In this document: positions 8,386-16,480 of the stretch, piece after piece
Layout: each line of letters begins with the position of its first letter
How positions within the stretch are numbered: position 1 is the first letter of the stretch
Assembly (NCBI RefSeq): GCF_009758125.1
Contig: NZ_WRXO01000008.1
Location: 1-64,000 of the forward strand
Direction of reading: 5' to 3'
Length of the DNA: 64,000 nucleotides
Source: Chitinophaga oryziterrae
Lineage (GTDB): Bacteria; Bacteroidota; Bacteroidia; Chitinophagales; Chitinophagaceae
The notes under the pieces: generated by a model
The model's input: only the letters and a program-made list of their open reading frames with translations
The model's database searches: none
What the model was told of the DNA's origin: nothing
Made by a program: the position numbers and the translations under genes

Positions 8386-10461
8386 TTAATGATTTAGAGC
8401 TTCTACGTATGCATGTATCGCCATTTGTGCATTTACCGGGGCTTCACCTGGTGCTGGCTTCACGGGAACGTTGTGCATATTGGCATCCAGCATTACAGCG
8501 TTGGTATTATCTGCCAGCTGCAAACGGATGATCTCCTTCAGCTGTTCCTGTAACTGTGGCTCATAGATGGGGAAACATACCTCTATACGGCGAAGAAGGT
8601 TGCGGTTCATCCAATCGGCAGAACCCATGTACACTTCTTCCTGCCCGTCATTGTGAAATATGAATACCCTGGCATGTTCCAGGTAGCGGTCTACGATACG
8701 CCTTACTGTAATGTTACGACTTTCAGGTTGTTCCGGCAAGAGGCAGCAGATACTCCTTACAAGCATCCGTACTTCCACCCCGGCATCGCTGGCAGCGTAC
8801 AGTTTAGCAATCATGTCTTTCTCCTGTAAGTTGTTGAGCTTAATGGTGATACAGGCAGGTTTGCCGGCTTTCGCATTGGCTATTTCCCGGTCTATCATTT
8901 CAGAGAAGCGGTCTACCAGGTTGAATTGAGCCACCAGCAGATGTTTAAAAGGCAGATAGCTATAACGCCCCGGTTGTTCTCTTGTTTGCAGATAGAGGAA
9001 TAACAGTTCCAGTTCCTGCGTCATGCCACGGTGGGCGGTCAGTAATACGTGATCTGTATAGAAGCGGGCAGTGCTTTCGTTGAAATTACCGGTAGCCATC
9101 AGTCCGGCGTAATCCCATACATAACCACGGCGACGTTTTACCAGGGCTATCTTGGCATGGACTTTCAGTCCGGGTATGCTATAAACGATTTTCACGCCGG
9201 CAGCTTTCATTTTCTTGGCCCAGCGGATATTATTCGCTTCATCAAAGCGGGCTTTGAGTTCCACGAATACCGTCACCTGCTTACCATTGTGGGCAGCGCT
9301 GATCAGTGCGTTGGCGATCTGTGAGCCGGAAGCGATCCGGTACAGGGTGATATAAATTTCCACCACGGCAGGGTCTACGGCCGCTTCATTGAAGAAGCGA
9401 AGGATATAGTCGTACCGTTGGTAGGGCGCATGTAAAAGGATATCCCGTTTCAGCACTTCTTCCAGTAAGCGGGGCACATTGTCCAGTGTATGCATCTGTA
9501 CTGCCGGCTGACGGGGGTAAGAGAATAAGGGGGATTTGACCGGCATGGGCAGGTCCATCAGGTCTTTCAGATTATGATAACGCCCTCCCCTCACCATTTC
9601 TTCCGGCAGGATCTTGAAGTATACTGCCAGCAGTTGCCGTAATGCCAAAGGCATGGCAGCATCATACAGGAAGCGGGTAGGAATCCCGAGTTCCCTTTTA
9701 GCGATCATTGTTTCTACCTGTTCCAGCACATCATGCGCCAGCTCATTCATATCGGTTTCTGCATCCCGGGTAATCTTGATGCTATAGCAGCCATTGACGG
9801 TATAACCGGGGAATATAAAACCAACATTCTCACGGATCACATCATCCAGCATGATGATATAAAACACATCATCTATAGGCGGCAACTCGGTAAAACGGGG
9901 TAACTGATTGCTGGGAATATTTACCAGGGCATATTTCAGCATATCCGGTTCTTCCGCTGTTGACAATGATACCACTACATACAGCAGGTTATTTTCCAGG
10001 AATACTTCTTCCGGTTTATGCCCCTGCAGCCATAAAGGTTGCAGGAAGGCCAGCACACGGGTTAAAAAATATTCCCTGATATCGGCCTTATGGGTCGTAT
10101 GTACCGGCTCATTATAGTAAAGATGTATGTGATTGTTATGTAAAGCAGGCAGCAGGTTTTGAGTGAGCGTCTGACCAAACTCACCCAACTGACGACTGAT
10201 CTCTTCCTGCACGGCAGGCAGCATGCTTTCGGCGGTACCGGCTGCGGCAGGGTCTGTACGGATCAGGTGATCAACTGCCAGCACTGCGGGCATACGTACA
10301 CGAAAAAACTCATCCAGGTTGGATGAGAAGATAGACAGGAATTTTATACGTTCATATAAAGGCACCGTGCTATCATTAGCCATGCACAATACCCGATAAT
10401 TAAAAGACAACCAGCTCAGATCGCGGTCGAACAGCGGCAGATTCACAGAGATATTATCCAT
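8386..10461 (-). CDS. ppk1: Polyphosphate kinase 1
   Basis: PPK1 reversibly polymerises the terminal phosphate of ATP into inorganic polyphosphate. All four domains are present in 691 residues: N-terminal RDLSWLSFNYRVL, the middle domain with SNLDEFFRVRM, and two phospholipase-D-like catalytic domains. The autophosphorylated histidine is residue 435 in GLKVHAK and the second essential histidine is residue 596 in YLEHARVF, close to the E. coli positions. It overlaps neither neighbour but is only 3 bases after the HD-PycTM gene and 4 before the DUF4442 gene, so these are expected to be one transcript. The divergent gene pair upstream includes a calcineurin-type phosphoesterase, giving the locus a phosphate theme. 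Confidence 0.96.
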   Translation of the reverse strand: MDNISVNLPLFDRDLSWLSFNYRVLCMANDSTVPLYERIKFLSIFSSNLDEFFRVRMPAVLAVDHLIRTDPAAAGTAESMLPAVQEEISRQLGEFGQTLTQNLLPALHNNHIHLYYNEPVHTTHKADIREYFLTRVLAFLQPLWLQGHKPEEVFLENNLLYVVVSLSTAEEPDMLKYALVNIPSNQLPRFTELPPIDDVFYIIMLDDVIRENVGFIFPGYTVNGCYSIKITRDAETDMNELAHDVLEQVETMIAKRELGIPTRFLYDAAMPLALRQLLAVYFKILPEEMVRGGRYHNLKDLMDLPMPVKSPLFSYPRQPAVQMHTLDNVPRLLEEVLKRDILLHAPYQRYDYILRFFNEAAVDPAVVEIYITLYRIASGSQIANALISAAHNGKQVTVFVELKARFDEANNIRWAKKMKAAGVKIVYSIPGLKVHAKIALVKRRRGYVWDYAGLMATGNFNESTARFYTDHVLLTAHRGMTQELELLFLYLQTREQPGRYSYLPFKHLLVAQFNLVDRFSEMIDREIANAKAGKPACITIKLNNLQEKDMIAKLYAASDAGVEVRMLVRSICCLLPEQPESRNITVRRIVDRYLEHARVFIFHNDGQEEVYMGSADWMNRNLLRRIEVCFPIYEPQLQEQLKEIIRLQLADNTNAVMLDANMHNVPVKPAPGEAPVNAQMAIHAYVEALNH

Positions 10462-10464
10462 TGG

Positions 10465-11763
10465 TTAGTTCTTCACCGGAAAAAAGAGTGCCGCAATCAG
10501 GAATGCCAGCACTGATATAATCAAACCGAACATAAAGATGTTATATGCTATCCTCAGTTGTTTGTATTTTTTACCAAGTACAACGCCGAGGTGATAAATA
10601 TCCTGGATCATACTTGCATATACGTAGTCATTGTCTTTCATCATTTCCGTCATCCCCCAGGTATAATCTTCCAGGGACATCTTATGGAAATTACCGAAGA
10701 ACAGGAGATTGGTCTTTTTCTTGTCAATGTCATCCCGGGTGAAACGTCCGGCGTTTACATTAGGGCGGGTAGCCAGTACAGAGAAAATGATCGTTACTAC
10801 TCCTGTAAGTAAGAAGAGAACAGCAGGAATAATCAGGTTGGGATAATCTTCCAGTCTTCTGAACAATACACCCAATATCACTGATACGATAATTGAATTT
10901 ACCGAGATCATGATATGCGCCTTACTATCTGCCATGGAACTCAAACGGATATGGTTAGTGGAAGTAGTACGGAACATCGTTTCCACCCCACGGCCAGGTT
11001 TGGGTTCTTTAAGCTCCTTTTCTTTCTTCTTTTTAGGCTCTTCTTCTGCAAATTTCTCCGCTATTGCAAAAACAGCTTCTTCCCTTGCACCCTTTTTACC
11101 GGCAGCAACAACGGCCGCTTCTGCCTCCTGTCTATGTTTCTTCTTTGCTTTATCCAATTGCTTTTCGAGTTTTTCTTTTAACCACTCAATATTTGCTTCT
11201 TTCTGCTGTTGCAATAATGCTTTGCAATAAGCAGTATGGTAATGCTGTTCTTCCAGCAGGCGCAGAGAACCTTCTGTCCAAACAGCTCCCGGAATCTCTT
11301 TCCCATGTGTCATTTCCATTTCCCGGTGCAGTAACTTGGTACGGGCCCTGAAATCCCTGGTACCCAGGTTGAACAGGTCTGCATCACAAACGATCTGTTC
11401 TAACAGGTTATGAGGGTCCTGCGGCATTTTGGTGGCCATAATGCAATTGCTTACCTGCTGTTGTATATCTGGCGGAACCTGTTGTACAATTAAAAAATTC
11501 TGTGCCAGCTCTGCTCCCTTCTCTTCATGTGTTTTAGCCTCTCCCAAAAGGTATCCCAGATCATGGAACCAGGCAGCGATATACACTACCAGCAGGTCAG
11601 TATCTTCCAACCTGTAATGCGCTGCAATCTGTTCTGCTGCTGCAACCACCTGTCTTGTGTGTTCGAGATTATGATACACCAGTTGGGGATGCGGATGATT
11701 TTTATACTGTGCCGTCACATATTGTTGGGCCGCCTCGATGATTAAACCTGTTTGCATATGCAT
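10465..11763 (-). CDS. HD phosphohydrolase fused to a PycTM (Pycsar effector-like) membrane domain
   Basis: The 432-residue protein joins an N-terminal HD domain (about 5-200; metal ligands His35 in HNLEH, His67-Asp68 in WFHDLG, Asp in CDADLF), a charged Lys/Glu-rich helical linker (about 195-265) and a C-terminal membrane part that matches PycTM, formerly DUF5706: SMADSKAHIMISVNSIIVS, two transmembrane helices, then a soluble loop with DYVYASMIQDIYHLG and a last transmembrane helix. HD domains hydrolyse phosphate esters, often nucleotides; PycTM is known from Pycsar antiphage effectors that respond to cyclic UMP/CMP. No cyclase gene is in this window, so here a housekeeping or stress role linked to polyphosphate is just as likely. 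First gene of the ppk1 operon. Confidence 0.82.
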   Translation of the reverse strand: MHMQTGLIIEAAQQYVTAQYKNHPHPQLVYHNLEHTRQVVAAAEQIAAHYRLEDTDLLVVYIAAWFHDLGYLLGEAKTHEEKGAELAQNFLIVQQVPPDIQQQVSNCIMATKMPQDPHNLLEQIVCDADLFNLGTRDFRARTKLLHREMEMTHGKEIPGAVWTEGSLRLLEEQHYHTAYCKALLQQQKEANIEWLKEKLEKQLDKAKKKHRQEAEAAVVAAGKKGAREEAVFAIAEKFAEEEPKKKKEKELKEPKPGRGVETMFRTTSTNHIRLSSMADSKAHIMISVNSIIVSVILGVLFRRLEDYPNLIIPAVLFLLTGVVTIIFSVLATRPNVNAGRFTRDDIDKKKTNLLFFGNFHKMSLEDYTWGMTEMMKDNDYVYASMIQDIYHLGVVLGKKYKQLRIAYNIFMFGLIISVLAFLIAALFFPVKN

Positions 11764-11899
11764 TAGTTAAAAAAGCACTACTAATACAGCAAGTTACTGC
11801 ATTTTTAAGTTAATTTTATTTCACGAATCGTAAATACAAACAGCTTTCATTAAACATGCACGAAATAGTAGGAAATGTGCAACAACTAATTCCGGATTT

Positions 11900-12745
11900 A
11901 TGCGTATATGGCATCTTGCAATACCCCTCATTCTTCTTTCCTGTAACCAGTTTAAAAGCCGGCAGGATAAAAATTTCGGCTCTCCCAAAGGTTATGATCT
12001 GAGGGAACCTGTACGTTATTATGTAAGGCAGTCAATGCAGGAAATATCAGGTATTGTTCTGGCTCCAAATGAGCAGCATATACTGGCTATCAATGATGAA
12101 CAGGGCCGCGTATTCTCTATAGATGTTACGGCCAATAAACCCTACCCTTCCTGGAAATTTGATAAAAGCGGTGACTATGAAGATATTGCTACCGACGGGA
12201 AAGATCTCATGGTATTGAAAAGCAACGGGCATCTCTACGAGGTAATCAATCTCTTTACAGATTCTACCGATGCTGTTTCCTACAAGTTTCGCGAAGCGGG
12301 TAAAAGGGAATTCGAATCACTCTACTTCGACTCTGCCCGCAACAGTATGATCATGGTCTGCAAAGCCTGCGAAGAAGATAAAGGACAACGCAAAACAACT
12401 GCTTACAGCTTCAATATGGCTACAAGGGAGTTTAGTGATACCCCTGCTTACCAGATCAATATAGATGATATTGAAAAAATAACCGGGGATAAGATCGCGC
12501 TGTTCAAACCCTCGGCAGCACTGATACATCCTATAGAGAAAAGGTTATATATCATTGCCGCAGTAAACAGGCTATTGGTGATCACAGACCTCAACGGCAA
12601 AGTACTGGAAGCATACAACCTCCGGCATACTACATTTAAACAACCAGAAGGGATCGCGTTCGCTCCAAACGGAGATATGTATATATCCAACGAATCAGCA
12701 GACGAGGCTCAGGCGAATATTTTAAAATTCAAATATCACCATTGA
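11900..12745 (+). CDS. SdiA-regulated-like beta-propeller lipoprotein
   Basis: A 281-residue lipoprotein: signal peptide ending LILLSC with the lipidated Cys at residue 15. The mature part has the propeller pattern of the SdiA-regulated / phytase-like family: ISGIVLAPNEQHILAINDE, DYEDIATDGKDL, FESLYFDSARN and a final QPEGIAFAPNGDMYISNE. These proteins sit on the outer membrane or periplasmic face and some bind calcium or phospho-compounds; no substrate is established. It is divergent from the ppk operon (136 bases between starts) and is followed after 10 bases by the large phosphoesterase gene, with which it probably forms an operon. Confidence 0.75.
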   Translation: MRIWHLAIPLILLSCNQFKSRQDKNFGSPKGYDLREPVRYYVRQSMQEISGIVLAPNEQHILAINDEQGRVFSIDVTANKPYPSWKFDKSGDYEDIATDGKDLMVLKSNGHLYEVINLFTDSTDAVSYKFREAGKREFESLYFDSARNSMIMVCKACEEDKGQRKTTAYSFNMATREFSDTPAYQINIDDIEKITGDKIALFKPSAALIHPIEKRLYIIAAVNRLLVITDLNGKVLEAYNLRHTTFKQPEGIAFAPNGDMYISNESADEAQANILKFKYHH

Positions 12746-12755
12746 ATTTATAACG

Positions 12756-15700
12756 ATGATGAAAATCAGACACATACTCCCTCTTTTATTCCTTCCTGCA
12801 CTTGCTCAGGCGCAGACAGACAGTCTTGCCCGCAGGATCATCCTGATAGGCGATGCAGGGGAATTACACCAGGACGGACACAACCCGGTAATAGATGCGG
12901 TGAAGAAGCGGTTCGACCTCCAGGATTCCAGAAACACGGTACTGTTCCTGGGAGACAACGTATACCCGCTGGGGATGCCAGACCCCGCATCTTCCCGCTT
13001 CCCGCAGGCAAAACAAATACTGGATTACCAGGTAGACCTGGTTCGAAATACAGCGGCACAGGCCATCTTTATTCCGGGTAACCACGACTGGAAAAAGTCT
13101 AAACCCGATGGCTGGCAGACCGTTATGAATGAACAGCAGTATATAGACTCACTGCAACTGCCCAACGTTAACTTCCTCCCGAAGGATGGTTGCCCCGGAC
13201 CAGTGGAAGTGACGCTGGATAACAATGTTACACTGATCATTATGGATACCGAATGGTGGTTGTTCCCTTTTGCCAAACCAGGAGCAGAATCTTCCTGCGA
13301 CTGTAAAACAAAAGAGGACGTGCTGGCACAGCTGAGCGATATCATTAGCCGCAACCGTAATAAACTGATCATTTTTGCGGCACATCATCCTTTCCGTAGT
13401 TATAGTATACATGGTGGCTATTATACCATCAAACAACATATCTTCCCTTTTACTGACCTTAAACCGAATTTATATATTCCGCTACCTGTCATCGGTTCTA
13501 TCTATCCACTGACCCGCGGGGTATTTGGAACACCCGAAGACATTCCCAATCCAGACTACCAGCAGATGATAAAAGGTGTGGAAGCGGCCATGAAACCACA
13601 TGGCCCTGCGGTATTCGTTTCTGGTCATGACCACACTTTACAACTGATCAAAGACCAGCAGAATTTTTATGTAGTAAGTGGCAGTGGCGCCAAAGAGAAC
13701 CGTGTGAAGCAAGGCAGTAAGTCATTATTTGCCAGCAATGAAAACGGTTACACGGCACTGGAGATTTCTACCAGCGGCGCAGTATCAGTAAAATATTATA
13801 CGGTAGATAAAACAGAAGCCCCTGTTTATGGTGCACAGCTCTTCAGCATACAGGACGTACGTTCACAGGAAATAGCGAATACCAGTCCCCCGGCAAGCGA
13901 ACTCCCTTCTACCATCAAAATGGCGGCGGATACACAATACATACATAAAAGCAGTTTCCACCGCTGGCTGCTGGGCAACAACTATCGTGAGGTATGGGCT
14001 ACACCGCTGAATTTTCCGGTACTGGACCTGCACAAAGAAAAAGGCGGCCTGACGATTCTACAGCGTGGTGGAGGTATGCAAACTTTATCATTGCGTTTGA
14101 AAGATAGTAATGGTCAGGAGTGGGTATTGCGCTCACTGAAAAAATACCCCGAGAAAGCAATACCCGAACCACTGAAACAAACAGTGGCCAGGGATGTGGT
14201 ACAGGACCAGATCTCCGCATCCAATCCTTATGGACCTTTAGCTGTGGCCCCGCTTGCAGAAGCGGCAGGCATTCCTCATAATAATCCAACATTTGTATAT
14301 CTCCCGAAAGATACTTCACTGGGTATCTATATGAATACCTACGGGAATGATGTATATCTGTTTGAAGAACGTGAAGCAGATGTAAAAGGTAAAACACTCA
14401 ATACACTTAAACTACTGGAGCAGTTACATGGTGATAATGATAATACAGTTAATCAGCCCGCTACCTTAAATGCAAGACTACTGGATATCATGATAGCCGA
14501 CTGGGACCGTCATGATGATCAGTGGCGCTGGGGAGTAGAAAAGAATAAAAAAGAAAAGACGAAAGTTTTTTATCCTATTCCGCGAGACAGGGACCAGGCA
14601 TTTTTCTTAAATGAAGGAGCTATACCAAGAGCGGCTACGCGTAAATGGGCCCTTCCAAAATTCCAGGGCTTCCGTAAAACCATTCCTATTGTTGAACGGC
14701 TAAATCCAACTGCACAGCCTTTTGACCGCTCTTTCATGAATGAACTGAGTGAGCAGCAATGGAAGGACATAGCGCATGCCTTTGTACTAAAGATGACGGA
14801 TACCGTACTGGCCGGTGCTGTAAACAGGCTGCCTGATACTATCAGGGCAATGGTAGGCGACCGTACTTACACTACCCTGCAGGCCCGGAGGGATATACTG
14901 GAAAATGAATCTCTCAAGCTCTATCGTTTCCTTGCGCACAATGTGAGTATAACAGGTAGTAAGAAACATGAACTGTTCTCGATCGAACGTTTACCGGAAG
15001 GTCGTTTGTCCGTTAATGTGAATAAGGTAAGTAAGAAAGGTGAGCTGGAACAAAGCATTTATTCCCGCATTTTTGATCCTAAGGATACCCGTGAGGTGAG
15101 ATTGTATGGCATGGGTGGTGAAGATAAATTTGAAATTAAGGGAGATAATCATACCCCTATCAAAATACGTATCATTGGTGGTAAAGATGCTGATACTTAT
15201 GTGGATAGTTCCGGTATGCGTGCCGGCGGACATATTAAGATCTATGATCTATCCAACGGTAAAGATAGTTTCTTACTGAGTGGTCATGAGAGAAAGATCC
15301 TATCCTCAGATCCTGAAGTGATCAGCTATCAACGAAGTTTTCCTTATAAGTACGATAACCTGATACCGCTGGTTACAGGCGGGTATAACCCGGATGATGG
15401 TATCTCCCTGGGCTTAGGATTTCAGTTTATAGGACAGGGCTTCCGCAAATCCCCTTTTGGCGTAAGACACACCCTTATGGCAGGGCATGCTTTGGCGACA
15501 AATGCATGGCAATTCCGTTACCTGGGAGAGTTTACAGATATTATCGGTCACACAGACCTTATGTTATCTGCCTCTGTAAAAGCGCCGGATAATACGATCA
15601 ACTTCTTCGGATATGGTAATGAAACGGTGTACACAAAGAGCGATACAAGGAAAATCCGTTATTACCGCGCACGGTTCAGCCTCTACGATTTACAGCCATT

Positions 15701-16412
15701 ACTACAAAGCAAATTGTCTACTGCTGTAAAACTGATCTATGGTCCTACATTCAATTTCTACAGGATGGACCAGAATGATAACGTTAACCGTAACATTAAC
15801 GACTTTGCACATAACGGTCTTGATTCTGCTGATATATACCATGCCAAAACCTATGCAGGTTTAAAACTGGGATTACTGGTAGATACCCGTGATAATAAGA
15901 TAGCTGCTACCAGGGGAATATTCTGGTCTACTTATTTACATGGCAACCAGGGATTGAACCAGGAACAAAAGCATTATCTGCAGTTGCAAACGGACATGAG
16001 TATTTATACCAGCTTTAATGTTCCGGCCAAACTGATACTGGTAACGCGCTTCGGGGCCAATAAGATCTGGGGGGATTACGAGTATTTCCAGGCAGTAACG
16101 CTGGGTGGTGCGCAGAATCTGCGTGGTTACCGTAACTATCGTTTTGCAGGAAATGCTGCTGTATACAATAATACAGAGTTGAGACTGAAGCTGTTTGAAT
16201 TCCAGTCTTACCTTTTCCCTGCCAGTGTGGGACTGATCGCCTTTAATGATGTAGGACGCGTATGGCTGAAGGGTGAAACTTCCAAAGTATGGCATGATGG
16301 TTACGGAGGAGGGTTGTACTTCTCTCCTATCAATATGTTTATACTGACGGCAACAGTAGGCAATTCAAAAGAAGGATTGTTACCATATATTTCGTTCGGA
16401 TTCAAGTTCTGA
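12756..16412 (+). CDS. Metallophosphoesterase / kinase-like middle / Omp85-type barrel fusion
   Basis: A 1218-residue outer-membrane protein with a signal peptide (LLFLPALAQAQ). Residues about 25-350 are a calcineurin-like phosphoesterase with all metal motifs: GDAG, GDNVYP, GNHDW (near 107), HHPFRSY (near 209) and GHDH (near 289). The middle, about 430-850, contains DWDRHDDQW near 582 and PRDRDQAFF near 608, which recall the catalytic DRH and metal-binding D-x-x-F motifs of HipA/CotH-like kinase folds; this is my inference. From about 855 to the end is a beta-barrel like BamA/surface antigen proteins, ending in the OMP-type YISFGFKF. The enzyme is probably presented at the outer membrane. 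Substrate unknown; phosphate release is plausible given the ppk operon next door. Confidence 0.85.
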   Translation: MMKIRHILPLLFLPALAQAQTDSLARRIILIGDAGELHQDGHNPVIDAVKKRFDLQDSRNTVLFLGDNVYPLGMPDPASSRFPQAKQILDYQVDLVRNTAAQAIFIPGNHDWKKSKPDGWQTVMNEQQYIDSLQLPNVNFLPKDGCPGPVEVTLDNNVTLIIMDTEWWLFPFAKPGAESSCDCKTKEDVLAQLSDIISRNRNKLIIFAAHHPFRSYSIHGGYYTIKQHIFPFTDLKPNLYIPLPVIGSIYPLTRGVFGTPEDIPNPDYQQMIKGVEAAMKPHGPAVFVSGHDHTLQLIKDQQNFYVVSGSGAKENRVKQGSKSLFASNENGYTALEISTSGAVSVKYYTVDKTEAPVYGAQLFSIQDVRSQEIANTSPPASELPSTIKMAADTQYIHKSSFHRWLLGNNYREVWATPLNFPVLDLHKEKGGLTILQRGGGMQTLSLRLKDSNGQEWVLRSLKKYPEKAIPEPLKQTVARDVVQDQISASNPYGPLAVAPLAEAAGIPHNNPTFVYLPKDTSLGIYMNTYGNDVYLFEEREADVKGKTLNTLKLLEQLHGDNDNTVNQPATLNARLLDIMIADWDRHDDQWRWGVEKNKKEKTKVFYPIPRDRDQAFFLNEGAIPRAATRKWALPKFQGFRKTIPIVERLNPTAQPFDRSFMNELSEQQWKDIAHAFVLKMTDTVLAGAVNRLPDTIRAMVGDRTYTTLQARRDILENESLKLYRFLAHNVSITGSKKHELFSIERLPEGRLSVNVNKVSKKGELEQSIYSRIFDPKDTREVRLYGMGGEDKFEIKGDNHTPIKIRIIGGKDADTYVDSSGMRAGGHIKIYDLSNGKDSFLLSGHERKILSSDPEVISYQRSFPYKYDNLIPLVTGGYNPDDGISLGLGFQFIGQGFRKSPFGVRHTLMAGHALATNAWQFRYLGEFTDIIGHTDLMLSASVKAPDNTINFFGYGNETVYTKSDTRKIRYYRARFSLYDLQPLLQSKLSTAVKLIYGPTFNFYRMDQNDNVNRNINDFAHNGLDSADIYHAKTYAGLKLGLLVDTRDNKIAATRGIFWSTYLHGNQGLNQEQKHYLQLQTDMSIYTSFNVPAKLILVTRFGANKIWGDYEYFQAVTLGGAQNLRGYRNYRFAGNAAVYNNTELRLKLFEFQSYLFPASVGLIAFNDVGRVWLKGETSKVWHDGYGGGLYFSPINMFILTATVGNSKEGLLPYISFGFKF

Positions 16413-16426
16413 TGAAGGATATAAAT

Positions 16427-16463
16427 AAAAAAGCCCTGTTGCTCTCCGCAACAGGGCTTTTTT
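16427..16463. terminator. Bidirectional terminator between convergent genes
   Basis: A 16-bp stem including A/T flanks (core GCCCTGTTGC/GCAACAGGGC, 16433-16457) with a 5-base loop lies 14 bases after one stop codon and 17 before the other, and serves both strands. Confidence 0.92.
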
Positions 16464-16480
16464 ATTTATATCTAGCCTGG

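Noticed and set aside
10465..11763. A complete Pycsar defence operon
   Set aside because: A PycTM-like domain is present, but no pyrimidine cyclase gene lies in the window and the neighbour is ppk1, so calling it an antiphage system is not supported.
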